60,123 bases of DNA from Chitinophaga pinensis (GCA_943324745.2 CALPMT020000019.1:1-60123); one strand, 5' to 3'. Shown: positions 44,464-53,206, counted from the stretch's first letter. Notes: generated by a model from the letters alone, not told the origin. Numbers and translations: made by a program.

Positions 44464-46140
44464 TTAAAAAGCAACTAACAATTTATTTTCATCCGCCCAC
44501 ATTTGGATAATTAATCTTTCCTCGTGTGTTGTAGATCGATTATATTTTCCTCTTGCTTGTCTTATTTGTTTTTTATCATCCAATTCAATGGTTATAAGTC
44601 GACATGCAGGTATCTCCGGAAAGTTGCATCGGAGAGAAAAAATATAAGCTTTTTTTTGTAAGCAGTATTTTTGATACGTGTATACACAATGTCCTAAATT
44701 TTCACCTTCATTATACAATTCAACATTTCTTTTTAATTGTATTATATTATATTCCAAATCATTATGTAAAATTTTAAATTCAGGGATTAATGCGCTAGGC
44801 AGTTTCCTAATTCTCATTTTCTTTCTAAATTCTTGAGAATAAATATCTTGATGCCATTGTTCAATATCCCTTTTCAGATTTTCTAGACTTTTATTTTTTA
44901 AATGAATGTTAGTATGTTGAACAAAAACGATTTCATTTATATAGTCCATAAATTCTCCAACATCCCCTGATTCCAATCCTTTTTTGTGAAGAACCGTCAT
45001 TGTTTCTATCCAAAAATCACATTCCCTAATATTACGTAAACAATACGCCACAGCTAAAGCAAATGGATTGTCCTCTGTTAATGTGAAAATTTGAGCATAA
45101 ATTAGGCTACGTGTAACTGTTAGACCAACGTCTTCAGGCATGCAACGAAAAAAATGTGCTGCTTTTTTAGTTAATTTAAAAGGTAACTGCGTAGCATGAA
45201 CTAAATTTTTCCCTGTGAGTTCTAAAACAAACCACTCCCGTTCTTTTTCTGTTAAATAATTTTTTATGAAGCCATGTAGAAAAGTACGTGAGATTATAAA
45301 ATTTTGGAATAAATCATGAATAATATTTTTCAAATTGGGTTCATGTGACAAATTAAATTTTAAATCTTCAAATAAAAAAGGCTGATTTAAGTACAAAAAA
45401 TGAATTTTTCGAAGCTCTAATTGACTCAAATGTATTAGATAATCAGTCGGTAATTTCCTTTCTAAAATTTGAAACATTTGTTTAGTGTTTTCAGACCAAA
45501 TAATCGGTTTATCCGTTTTTGAAAAATGAATATTAAGTATTTCACTCAATGCCAATTTGTCCACTTTCAAATTTATTAGTTGTCGAACAAGAAAAAACAT
45601 ACATCTATAATAATGAACATTATCTTTAACAAATCCTCTTTTGAGTAACTCTTGTTCACTTGGATCAATGGGTAGTTTCAATAATGTTTTTATCACAACC
45701 CCATAAGAACAAAACTCATGTTTTACTATTGCTCCTGCTCTAATAGCTTGAATGAGTAAATGCAGTCTTGCCAATTGCAAAGGGCGGGTAGGTTTGTCTA
45801 ATGCAGAATTTTCAATAATTGAACCCCAGAAATTCTGATCGGGGATGTTTGCGCCTAATTTTTTGATTAATAATTTAATGTCTTCTATAATCAACGGGTA
45901 TTTTAACCATCTTCGATATAATTGTACGACAAGTTGAACACTTAATATTTCTACTTCCGAATTTGTCAATAATTCTAGATATACCTTAATAAATTCTCCT
46001 GCGCGGGATTCATTTTCCTTTTTAAGTAATAATAAAATAGATTGTCTATATCGATTAGCAGGATTATCTTCAAAGAATATTGTCGTATCATTACTAATCT
46101 GATTAGTTAAGACGAAAAGTATTTGTTTTTTTAAACACAT
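44464..46140 (-). CDS. PcfJ-domain protein
   Basis: The 558-residue protein ends with a PcfJ-like domain: NIIQLKRNVELYNEGENLGH, CVYTYQKYCLQKKAYIFSLR, then ACRLITIELDDKKQIRQARG and WADENKLLVAF. The Cys-Val-x-x-Tyr block is the usual family core. PcfJ was named from the conjugative plasmid pCF10, but many Bacteroidota carry it on the chromosome far from transfer genes, and its function is unknown. Its 5' neighbour (46210-46602) is on the same strand 69 bp upstream and is probably in the same transcript. Confidence 0.75.
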   Translation of the reverse strand: MCLKKQILFVLTNQISNDTTIFFEDNPANRYRQSILLLLKKENESRAGEFIKVYLELLTNSEVEILSVQLVVQLYRRWLKYPLIIEDIKLLIKKLGANIPDQNFWGSIIENSALDKPTRPLQLARLHLLIQAIRAGAIVKHEFCSYGVVIKTLLKLPIDPSEQELLKRGFVKDNVHYYRCMFFLVRQLINLKVDKLALSEILNIHFSKTDKPIIWSENTKQMFQILERKLPTDYLIHLSQLELRKIHFLYLNQPFLFEDLKFNLSHEPNLKNIIHDLFQNFIISRTFLHGFIKNYLTEKEREWFVLELTGKNLVHATQLPFKLTKKAAHFFRCMPEDVGLTVTRSLIYAQIFTLTEDNPFALAVAYCLRNIRECDFWIETMTVLHKKGLESGDVGEFMDYINEIVFVQHTNIHLKNKSLENLKRDIEQWHQDIYSQEFRKKMRIRKLPSALIPEFKILHNDLEYNIIQLKRNVELYNEGENLGHCVYTYQKYCLQKKAYIFSLRCNFPEIPACRLITIELDDKKQIRQARGKYNRSTTHEERLIIQMWADENKLLVAF

Positions 46141-46209
46141 AATCTTAAGTAATTTAAGTTAATATCAAAAGAAAATAGTACCCCGGCACTTTCAATGCCG
46201 GGAATAAAA

Positions 46210-46602
46210 TCAAGCCACTTTACCAATTAAAAAACGAATCTCGCGAACTCCTTTTTCTTTAGATAGTTGCTTGAGCCAAGAGTACCTATCTATTTCCTTA
46301 CCAATAAATTGTTTTTTTGAATATTTAAATTCTTCTCTAAGATCAAATTCAGATTTAAAAACATCTAAAATTATCATCTTATTGTTTTTGTCTACTTTTG
46401 TAAGCACAAGACAACCAGGCTTATTCGGTAGCTTACGAAGAATTAGTCGATACAAATCGAGATTCGAATCGGGATCCTCGATATATTCAAACTTCTTTTT
46501 AGTAGAAGTTTTTTCAAATTCTTTTTCAGAATGTGAAATTTCAACTCTTTTTAATTTACATTCAAAGGTGGGAATCCCACCATCAACAAGTCTTAAATAC
46601 AT
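46210..46602 (-). CDS. Unknown protein upstream of PcfJ
   Basis: The 130-residue protein is basic and charged (KEFEKTSTKKKFEYIEDPDS, RLILRKLPNKPGCLVLTKVD, SWLKQLSKEKGVREIRFLIG). No signal peptide or membrane helix is seen and no family is recognised. Its constant position before the PcfJ-domain gene would make it a partner, but I cannot tell from a single window. Confidence 0.5.
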   Translation of the reverse strand: MYLRLVDGGIPTFECKLKRVEISHSEKEFEKTSTKKKFEYIEDPDSNLDLYRLILRKLPNKPGCLVLTKVDKNNKMIILDVFKSEFDLREEFKYSKKQFIGKEIDRYSWLKQLSKEKGVREIRFLIGKVA

Positions 46603-46789
46603 AATAAAAAAGTTAAGATTAATAAAATAAAGAACTCTTATTTGCCTACTAGGTGATGTTTACATTACAATAATAAAACACCTTGTTTCTAATAATAAGC
46701 AACATCATTAAAATTTTACAAAAAAATTAATAAGCTATATAATCTTAAATAAGCATTTAAAAAAACAAGTTTTATTTAATGAAATTTTA

Positions 46790-46797
46790 TATATTTG
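46790..46797 (+). promoter_or_regulatory. Possible -7 element of the ilv operon promoter
   Basis: TATATTTG fits TAnnTTTG. It is 27 bp before the leader peptide ATG at 46824. No clear TTG -33 box is seen. Confidence 0.45.
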
Positions 46798-46823
46798 CTA
46801 CGCTTGTAAAAAGTAGAATTAGT

Positions 46824-46877
46824 ATGTATAACAACACTGTCATTATTATCAACACTATTATTGTCTGGACAACCTGA
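46824..46877 (+). CDS. ilv operon leader peptide
   Basis: The 17-codon frame reads MYNNTVIIINTIIVWTT and ends at TGA 46875-46877. Five Ile and two Val codons fall in a block of nine (codons 6-14). This is the composition expected of a regulatory leader peptide of the isoleucine-valine operon, in which ribosome stalling at scarce Ile-tRNA or Val-tRNA controls a downstream terminator. It lies 33 bp after the promoter element and 86 bp before ilvE. Confidence 0.85.
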   Translation: MYNNTVIIINTIIVWTT

Positions 46878-46938
46878 CGAGATAGGGTATTATAGATATA
46901 CTAAGCCTTTCTCGTTTAACCACAGAAAGGCTTTTTTA
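46861..46938 (+). promoter_or_regulatory. ilv attenuator: alternative hairpins and terminator
   Basis: The terminator hairpin is AAGCCTTTCT (46903-46912) with AGAAAGGCTT (46924-46933), a perfect 10-bp stem followed by T6-7. A competing antiterminator can form between GAGATAGG (46879-46886) and CCTTTCTC (46906-46913), with one mismatch. A first hairpin, TTGTCTGG / CCTGACGA (46861-46880, one mismatch and one G-T pair), overlaps the end of the leader peptide and would sequester the antiterminator start. Stalling at the Ile/Val codons should free the antiterminator. This is a reading of the sequence, not a computed fold. Confidence 0.8.
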
Positions 46939-46963
46939 TTGACAGAAAATTAAAATTTAAACT

Positions 46964-47845
46964 ATGTATTTTAACGACGAAACAATTATCTTTTTAGATG
47001 GAAAATATGTAAAAGCTTCGGATTCTGGGGTGAACTTGTACAACCAAACTATGCATTATGGAAATGGTGTGTTTGAAGGTATTCGTTCGTATGACACAGC
47101 GGAAGGAACTAAAATTTTTAAAGCAAAAGAACATTACGATCGCTTGCATTATTCTGCAGAGAAGATGCATATTAAATTAAATTATACGTGGCAAGAATTG
47201 GAAGAAATTACCTATGAAGTATTGAAACGTAATAATTTGAAAGATGCATATATTCGTCCATTGGTATATTTAGGTGCAAATATGTCTTTATTACCAACCG
47301 ATGAAGTACATGTGGTTATCATGGCTTGGGATTGGGGTAAATTATTAGGAGATAAATTATTGCGTTTAGGTATTTCTTCTTACCAACGTCCAAATCCTAA
47401 ATCGTGTCACGTAGAAGCAAAAGTAGTAGGCCATTATATCAATTCTATTTTAGCATCTACTGAAGCAAAACAAAATGGCTACGATGAGGCTTTGTTAACA
47501 GATATGCATGGTAATGTTGCTGAAGGCCCTGGTGCTAATTTCTTTTTAGAAAAAGACGGAAAATTATTTACGGCACCTCTTGGAAATATCTTAGCAGGAA
47601 TTACACGAGCAACAGTGATTGATTTAGCAAAAAAATTAGGAATCGAAATTGAAGAAAAATTCTTTACTCCAGAAGAAATAAAAACAGCAGATGCAGCATT
47701 CTATTGTGGAACAGCAGCGGAAGTTGCAGGCATTGAATCGGTAGATGATTATGTTTTCCCAAAAGCATGGAAAGAAACAAAAGGAGCTATTATTCAGAAA
47801 AATTATATGAATTTGGTTGTAAATAAAGAATTAGAGCTAGCATAA
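46964..47845 (+). CDS. ilvE: Branched-chain amino acid aminotransferase
   Basis: The 293-residue PLP enzyme belongs to fold-type IV. It has MHYGNGVFEGIRSYDTAEG near residue 30, the Schiff-base lysine Lys153 in HVEAKVVGHYINSILAS, and the phosphate cup region GNVAEGPGANFF and NILAGITRATVIDLAKKLGI. It transfers the amino group from glutamate to the 2-oxoacids of Ile, Val and Leu. It is the first structural gene after the attenuator, and ilvD follows after 38 bp. Confidence 0.94.
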   Translation: MYFNDETIIFLDGKYVKASDSGVNLYNQTMHYGNGVFEGIRSYDTAEGTKIFKAKEHYDRLHYSAEKMHIKLNYTWQELEEITYEVLKRNNLKDAYIRPLVYLGANMSLLPTDEVHVVIMAWDWGKLLGDKLLRLGISSYQRPNPKSCHVEAKVVGHYINSILASTEAKQNGYDEALLTDMHGNVAEGPGANFFLEKDGKLFTAPLGNILAGITRATVIDLAKKLGIEIEEKFFTPEEIKTADAAFYCGTAAEVAGIESVDDYVFPKAWKETKGAIIQKNYMNLVVNKELELA

Positions 47846-47883
47846 ATGGTTTAATGTATATTGAGCAATAAATAATATATTTT

Positions 47884-49557
47884 ATGGAAATTAATAAATA
47901 TAGTAAAACCATCACGCAAGACGAAACACAACCTGCAGGACAAGCAATGTTATATGGTATCGGTTTGTCAGATGATGATATGCGTAAAGCACAAGTAGGA
48001 ATTGCAAGTGCTGGTTATGAAGGTAACACGTGTAACATGCACTTAAATGATTTATCCAAAGACATTAAAAAGTCGGTGCAAGAAGCAGATTTAGTAGGAT
48101 TGATTTTTAATACCATCGGCGTCAGTGACGGTATGTCTAACGGTACAGATGGTATGCGTTATTCTTTAATTTCTAGGGATATTATTGCTGATTCTATAGA
48201 AACGGTTTGTGGCGCTCAATATTATGATGGATTAATTGCAGTTATGGGCTGTGATAAAAACATGCCTGGTTCACTAATCGCAATGGGAAGGTTAAACCGT
48301 CCTGCAATCATGGTATATGGTGGAACAATTGCTCCAGGAAATTGGAAAGGGGAACAATTAAACATCGTTTCTGCTTTTGAAGCTTTGGGAAAAAAAATGA
48401 ACAATGCAATTTCACCGGAAGATTTTAAAGGAATCATCAAACATGCATGTCCTGGTGCAGGTGCTTGTGGTGGTATGTATACCGCAAACACAATGGCATC
48501 CGCAATTGAAGCTTTAGGGATGAGTTTACCATATAGTTCTTCCAACCCAGCATTGAGTGCAGATAAAAAACACGAATGTGATGCAGCTGGGAGAGCCATT
48601 CGTGTATTATTAGAAAAAGACATTAAGCCGCGCGATATCATGACGATGAAAGCATTTGAAAATGCGATACGCATCGTGATAGTTTTAGGTGGATCAACGA
48701 ATGCGGTACTTCACTTGATTGCAATGGCACATTCTGTAGGTATCACTCTAACAATCGATGATATTCAAAAATTGAGTGATAAAACTCCATTATTAGCAGA
48801 TTTAAAACCTTCTGGAAAATCATTGATGGAAGATTTACATAATGTAGGAGGAACTCCAGCGGTGATGAAATATATGTTGGAAAACGGTATGTTACACGGG
48901 GATTGTTTAACTGTAACAGGAAAAACAATTGCTGAAAATTTGGCTGAATTACCAGGTTTCCAAGCAGGTCAAGAAATTTTCTTGCCAATTGATAAAGCAA
49001 TAAAAACTACAGGTCACTTACAAGTATTATATGGCAACTTAGCTCCTCAAGGTTCTGTTGCAAAGATTAGTGGACACGAAGGGGAATTTTTTGAAGGACC
49101 AGCAGTTGTATTTGAAGATGAATTCACGGTAATCGATGGATTAAATGATGGTCGTATCAAAGCTGGTTCGGTTGTTGTAATTCGTATGTGTGGACCAAAA
49201 GGTGGACCAGGAATGCCAGAAATGTTGAAGCCAACATCGGCAATTATGGGTGCTGGTTTAGGAAATAGTGTTGCGTTGATTACTGACGGCCGTTTTTCTG
49301 GAGGAACACATGGATTTGTAGTTGGTCACATTACTCCAGAAGCTATTGACGGTGGAAACATCGCGTTGGTGCAAGACGGAGATATTATCGCGATTGATGC
49401 CGTAAATAACTTGTTAACGTTAAAAGTAAGCGACGAAGAATTAGCAGAACGAAGAAAAAATTGGAAACAACCAGCCTTAAAAGCAACACAAGGTGTTTTG
49501 TATAAATATGCAAAATGCGTTGCAACTGCTTCTGAAGGATGTATTACAGATAAGTAG
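47884..49557 (+). CDS. ilvD: Dihydroxy-acid dehydratase
   Basis: The 557-residue enzyme dehydrates dihydroxy-isovalerate and dihydroxy-methylvalerate to the 2-oxoacids. Cluster ligands are Cys50 ([10 protein letters not shown]), Cys123 (GCDKNMPG) and Cys195 ([10 protein letters not shown]), the three-cysteine pattern of [2Fe-2S] dehydratases. The C-terminal [18 protein letters not shown] holds the catalytic Ser. Length is typical. It lies directly after ilvE; a 297-bp gap with two repeats separates it from ilvB. Confidence 0.95.
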   Translation: MEINKYSKTITQDETQPAGQAMLYGIGLSDDDMRKAQVGIASAGYEGNTCNMHLNDLSKDIKKSVQEADLVGLIFNTIGVSDGMSNGTDGMRYSLISRDIIADSIETVCGAQYYDGLIAVMGCDKNMPGSLIAMGRLNRPAIMVYGGTIAPGNWKGEQLNIVSAFEALGKKMNNAISPEDFKGIIKHACPGAGACGGMYTANTMASAIEALGMSLPYSSSNPALSADKKHECDAAGRAIRVLLEKDIKPRDIMTMKAFENAIRIVIVLGGSTNAVLHLIAMAHSVGITLTIDDIQKLSDKTPLLADLKPSGKSLMEDLHNVGGTPAVMKYMLENGMLHGDCLTVTGKTIAENLAELPGFQAGQEIFLPIDKAIKTTGHLQVLYGNLAPQGSVAKISGHEGEFFEGPAVVFEDEFTVIDGLNDGRIKAGSVVVIRMCGPKGGPGMPEMLKPTSAIMGAGLGNSVALITDGRFSGGTHGFVVGHITPEAIDGGNIALVQDGDIIAIDAVNNLLTLKVSDEELAERRKNWKQPALKATQGVLYKYAKCVATASEGCITDK

Positions 49558-49616
49558 CCTTCGAGAGCCTCAGTCTACAAAATGGAGAAATTAAATAGAA
49601 ATTGATATTCTTCTTT

Positions 49617-49645
49617 CCCCCTTTGAAGGGGGACAAAGGGGGATG
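49617..49645. repeat. Short GC-rich hairpin repeat in the ilvD-ilvB gap
   Basis: CCCCCTTTGAAGGGGG (49617-49632) is a 5-bp hairpin followed by ACAAAGGGGGATG. It is a shorter relative of the 5344-5414 repeat, with the same CCTTTGAAGG style core. In the ilv message it would form a stable hairpin, which could affect mRNA processing between ilvD and ilvB. Confidence 0.6.
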
Positions 49646-49742
49646 ACAAAAATAACTAAAGCAAAATATAGAATAGATTTGCATTCGAACGAAGAGTAAA
49701 TACATTATATAAAATATAAATTAAGGATAGAAAAATTTGATT

Positions 49743-49819
49743 AGTTGAGGCAAACAAGAAAAATTGAGTTGAGTTTACTAGAGTAAATGAAACGATATTT
49801 TTTGCAGTTGAACGAAGAA
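49743..49819 (+). repeat. 75-bp interspersed palindromic repeat, copy B
   Basis: Shares GAGGCAAACAA, AGTTTACTAGAGTAAATG and TTTTGCAGTTGAACGAAGAA with copies A and C. It lies 36 bp before the ilvB start codon. Confidence 0.7.
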
Positions 49820-49854
49820 TAAGCAAATTTTAATATCCGTTTAGAATAAAAACT

Positions 49855-51543
49855 ATGAGTCAGATAACAGGTTCAGAAGCCGTAATAAAAAGCCTAGTTG
49901 CCGAAGGAGTTCACACAATCTTTGGTTACCCTGGAGGTGCAATCATGCCAATCTACGATGCATTGTATGATTATAAAGAAGAAGTAAACCATATTTTGGT
50001 GCGTCACGAGCAAGGTGCTATTCATGCAGCACAAGGATTTGCGCGTACATCTGAAACATGTGGTGTTTGTTTTGCAACCTCTGGTCCAGGAGCAACTAAC
50101 TTAATTACAGGATTAGCAGATGCAATGATTGATTCTACACCAGTGGTTTGTATCACAGGACAAGTAGCATCGCATTTGTTAGGAACAGATGCGTTCCAAG
50201 AAACAGATGTAATCGGTATTTCGATGCCTGTTACGAAATGGAACGTACAAGTAAAAAGAGCGGAAGATATTCCAGCAGCTTTAGCAAAAGCATTTTTCAT
50301 TGCGCGTTCTGGTCGTCCAGGTCCAGTATTGGTTGATATTACTAAAGATGCGCAGTTTGGAATGATGGATTTTAACTACGAAGCATGCAAAGACATTCGC
50401 AGTTATTTCCCAAATCCTGTAATGGATACTACGAAAATAGACGATGCAGCTGCGTTATTGAATACCGCTAAAAAACCATATTTGTTAGTAGGTCAAGGAA
50501 TTACCTTAGCGAATGCGGAACAAGAATTGTTGGATTTTGCAGAGAAATCAGGAATTCCAGTTGCTTCTACTTTATTAGGATTGGGTGCATTTCCACCAAA
50601 TCACCCATTGTATGTTGGTTATTTAGGAATGCACGGAAATTATGCGCCAAATATTTTAACGAATGAAGCGGATGTAATTTTAGCAGTGGGTATGCGTTTT
50701 GATGACCGTGTAACAGGAGATGTTAGTCGTTATGCGAAACAAGCAAAAATTATTCATATTGATATTGATTTTGCAGAATTAAATAAAATTGTAACGAACG
50801 AGGTTTCGATTCATGCAGATGCAAAAGAGGCATTAGCATTGCTGACTACGAAAGTGGATAAACGTACACACGAATCGTGGATACAAGAATTTAGAGATGC
50901 TGAAAAATTAGAAGTAGAAGCAGTTATCGAAGATGCAATTCATCCAAAACACGACCGTTTACAAATGGCGGAAGTGGTGAATATGCTTTCTGAAAAAACA
51001 AACGGACAAGCTATTGTTGTAACGGATGTAGGTCAACACCAAATGGTTACTTCGCGCTATTACCAATACAAAGCACAAAACACCAACATTACATCGGGTG
51101 GTCTAGGTACAATGGGATTTGCTTTACCAGCAGCGATTGGTGCGAAATTAGGTAACCCTTCTAAAACGGTTGTAGCAATTATAGGAGACGGTGGTTTCCA
51201 AATGACAATCCAAGAATTAGGAACCATTTTACAATTTAAGATAGATGTTAAAATCTTAATCTTGAATAATAACTTCCTTGGAATGGTGCGTCAATGGCAA
51301 GAATTATTCTTCGAAAAACGTTATTCATTTACAGATATTGTGAATCCAAACTTTACGCAAATCGCGAAAGGATACGACATCGAAGCGAAAAAAATTGATC
51401 AACGTGTTGAATTAAGTGAAGCGCTAGACGCGATGTTGTCAAGTAAAGCTGCTTATTTATTAGAAGTAGTGGTAGAGCAAGAAGAAAATGTATTCCCTAT
51501 GGTGGCAACAGGTGCTTCCGTATCTGAAATTCGTTTAAAATAA
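49855..51543 (+). CDS. ilvB: Acetolactate synthase, large subunit
   Basis: The 562-residue enzyme condenses pyruvate to acetolactate or with 2-oxobutyrate to acetohydroxybutyrate. Glu52 in ILVRHEQGAIHAAQ activates the thiamine cofactor, and the ThDP motif reads GDGGF (444-448) followed by a distant LNNNFLGMVRQWQ. FAD- and regulatory-subunit contact regions look normal. Its partner ilvN starts 6 bp downstream. The repeat-bearing gap to ilvD may mean that ilvBN has an extra promoter or processing site. Confidence 0.96.
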   Translation: MSQITGSEAVIKSLVAEGVHTIFGYPGGAIMPIYDALYDYKEEVNHILVRHEQGAIHAAQGFARTSETCGVCFATSGPGATNLITGLADAMIDSTPVVCITGQVASHLLGTDAFQETDVIGISMPVTKWNVQVKRAEDIPAALAKAFFIARSGRPGPVLVDITKDAQFGMMDFNYEACKDIRSYFPNPVMDTTKIDDAAALLNTAKKPYLLVGQGITLANAEQELLDFAEKSGIPVASTLLGLGAFPPNHPLYVGYLGMHGNYAPNILTNEADVILAVGMRFDDRVTGDVSRYAKQAKIIHIDIDFAELNKIVTNEVSIHADAKEALALLTTKVDKRTHESWIQEFRDAEKLEVEAVIEDAIHPKHDRLQMAEVVNMLSEKTNGQAIVVTDVGQHQMVTSRYYQYKAQNTNITSGGLGTMGFALPAAIGAKLGNPSKTVVAIIGDGGFQMTIQELGTILQFKIDVKILILNNNFLGMVRQWQELFFEKRYSFTDIVNPNFTQIAKGYDIEAKKIDQRVELSEALDAMLSSKAAYLLEVVVEQEENVFPMVATGASVSEIRLK

Positions 51544-51549
51544 GAAAAG

Positions 51550-52089
51550 ATGGAAAGTAACACATATAATATATCCGTATTTACAGAAAATAGCGTGGGG
51601 ATGTTGAACCGTATCACGATCATTTTCACACGTAGAAATATTAACATCGAAAGTATTACTGCTTCCGAATCTGAAATCGAAGGAATCCACCGTTACACGA
51701 TTGTGGTGAACGAGCCGAAAGAAACAGTGCGTAAAGTGATTTCACAAATTGAAAAACAAATCGATGTGGTGAAGGCTTTTTATCATTCGGATGATGAAGT
51801 TGTTTACCAAGAAATCGCGTTGTACAAATTACCAACGATTGCTTTAGCGAGTGGTGGTGATGCAGAGCGTATTGTACGTGCACACCATGCACGTATCTTG
51901 ACCATCGAATCTGAATTTACCATTTTGGAAAAAACAGGTTACCCAGATGAGATCAAAGAATTGTTCACCGAGTTGAAACCATTTGGTTTGTTAGAGTTTG
52001 TTCGCTCAGGACGTGTAGCAATTTCTAAACCAATGAAAACATTGGAAGAGCATATAGAAGATATGAATAACGAGAAAATTATTTTGTAA
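51550..52089 (+). CDS. ilvN: Acetolactate synthase, small regulatory subunit
   Basis: The 179-residue protein begins with an ACT domain (NISVFTENSVGMLNRITIIF, TRRNINIESITASESE), which binds valine for feedback control. The second half is the ALS_ss C-terminal domain (VVYQEIALYKLPTIALASGG, ILTIESEFTILEKTGYPDEI). It is coupled to ilvB by a 6-bp gap. An ilvC gene, which often follows in Bacteroidota, is not present; accessory DNA begins instead. Confidence 0.94.
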   Translation: MESNTYNISVFTENSVGMLNRITIIFTRRNINIESITASESEIEGIHRYTIVVNEPKETVRKVISQIEKQIDVVKAFYHSDDEVVYQEIALYKLPTIALASGGDAERIVRAHHARILTIESEFTILEKTGYPDEIKELFTELKPFGLLEFVRSGRVAISKPMKTLEEHIEDMNNEKIIL

Positions 52090-52121
52090 CAAAGTTTAGA
52101 AAATCTTCTTAATTATATAGT

Positions 52122-52139
52122 ATCCGATTGGATTGACTG
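52122..52139 (+). repeat. Left terminal repeat of the AraC-oxidoreductase cassette
   Basis: ATCCGATTGGATTGACTG is matched, inverted, by CAGTTAATCCAATCGGAT at 54819-54836 (17 of 18 identical). The pair frames the three-gene block 52285-54663. Confidence 0.65.
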
Positions 52140-52151
52140 TAGTACTTATCG

Positions 52152-52282
52152 TTTTGGGGCTTTGCGAAGGTGGGGAAATCGAAGCACAAATGTTCAAATT
52201 AGCACAAATGGTGATTATAATTCCAATGCTCAAATTTAGTACAAATGCCCCACTTTTGCAAAACCCCTGTTAGCAGAAGGCT
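52152..52282. repeat. Structured intergenic repeat with inverted ends
   Basis: GGGGCTTTGCGAAGGTGGGG (near 52156-52175) and CCCCACTTTTGCAAAACCCC (near 52248-52267) form a 20-bp inverted pair with three mismatches. Between them AGYACAAATG occurs three times (52183, 52201, 52238). The adjoining GTTAGCAGAAGGCT (52269-52282) is matched inverted at 54789-54802. It occupies the gap after ilvN and has no coding frame. Confidence 0.65.
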
Positions 52283-52284
52283 TT

Positions 52285-53196
52285 TTAATTCATGTTGCGA
52301 TATTCTACTGCCGTCATTCCAGTTTTTGATTTGAATAATTTACTGAAATATTGAGGATATTCGAAACCAAGTTTATAAGCAATCTCATTTACAGAGTCAT
52401 TCGTGTTCAATAAATTATTTTTGGCTTCTTCAATAAGGTAATAATGAATGTGGTCTTGTGCATTTTTTCCAGTTTCTTTTTTCAATAAATCACTTAAATA
52501 ATTGGGTGATAGAAATAGCTGCTCGGCAAAATATTTAACACTTGGCAAACCTTTGTTTTGTAGTTCGGAAGAAGTAAAATAGCTAGTTAAACTATTTTCA
52601 AATCTAACAAGCAAATCGGTATTTGCCTTTTTTCTTGTAATAAATTGTCTGTCATAATATCGAGCACAATAATTTAATAGTAATTCAATATTTGATGTGA
52701 TAAGGGTTTGACTGTGTTTATCAATATTTTCAGTTAATTCATTTTCTAATTTATTCACACAATCCAATAGGGTTTGTTTTTCTTTATCCGACAGATGCAA
52801 TGCTTCATTTACTTCATAAGAAAAAAACGTATATTGATTCATTTTATTACCCAACGAAGAACCTCGAATTAAATCAGGATGAAAAAACAAACCCCAACCC
52901 ACTATATCCTCTGTTGAGCTATCATCATTTTCAATTGTTATAATTTGGTTAGGTGCAATACATATTAAAGTTCCTTCCTGAAAATCATAGTATTCTTTAC
53001 CATATCGCAATCTATTGGCACAATGGTTTTTGAACATGAGGGAATAAAATCCGCAAGTCAACTTTACTTCTTCCACCATTTCATGTTTCTCCAGTTTGGA
53101 AAAATCAACTACCGAAATCAAAGGATGCTTTAGAGCATCTTGTTGAAACAAGTCATTTAATTGACTGATGCTTTCTAATCTTATACTATTTTCCAT
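52285..53196 (-). CDS. AraC-family transcriptional regulator
   Basis: The 303-residue protein (ATG 53196) has an N-terminal cupin-like sensor (FYSLMFKNHCANRLRYGKEY) and a C-terminal double HTH: PSVKYFAEQLFLSPNYLSDL and VNEIAYKLGFEYPQYFSKLF, ending in KSKTGMTAVEYRN. It is last in a three-gene minus-strand run with the oxidoreductase and SDR genes, a common neighbourhood for AraC regulators of SDR genes. A longer start at 53259 would reach into the upstream gene. Confidence 0.87.
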   Translation of the reverse strand: MENSIRLESISQLNDLFQQDALKHPLISVVDFSKLEKHEMVEEVKLTCGFYSLMFKNHCANRLRYGKEYYDFQEGTLICIAPNQIITIENDDSSTEDIVGWGLFFHPDLIRGSSLGNKMNQYTFFSYEVNEALHLSDKEKQTLLDCVNKLENELTENIDKHSQTLITSNIELLLNYCARYYDRQFITRKKANTDLLVRFENSLTSYFTSSELQNKGLPSVKYFAEQLFLSPNYLSDLLKKETGKNAQDHIHYYLIEEAKNNLLNTNDSVNEIAYKLGFEYPQYFSKLFKSKTGMTAVEYRNMN

Positions 53197-53206
53197 CTTG
53201 GTTTTT

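Noticed and set aside
50148..50336. Alternative plus-strand frame within ilvB
   Set aside because: ilvB is intact in its own frame across this region; this frame is a shadow.
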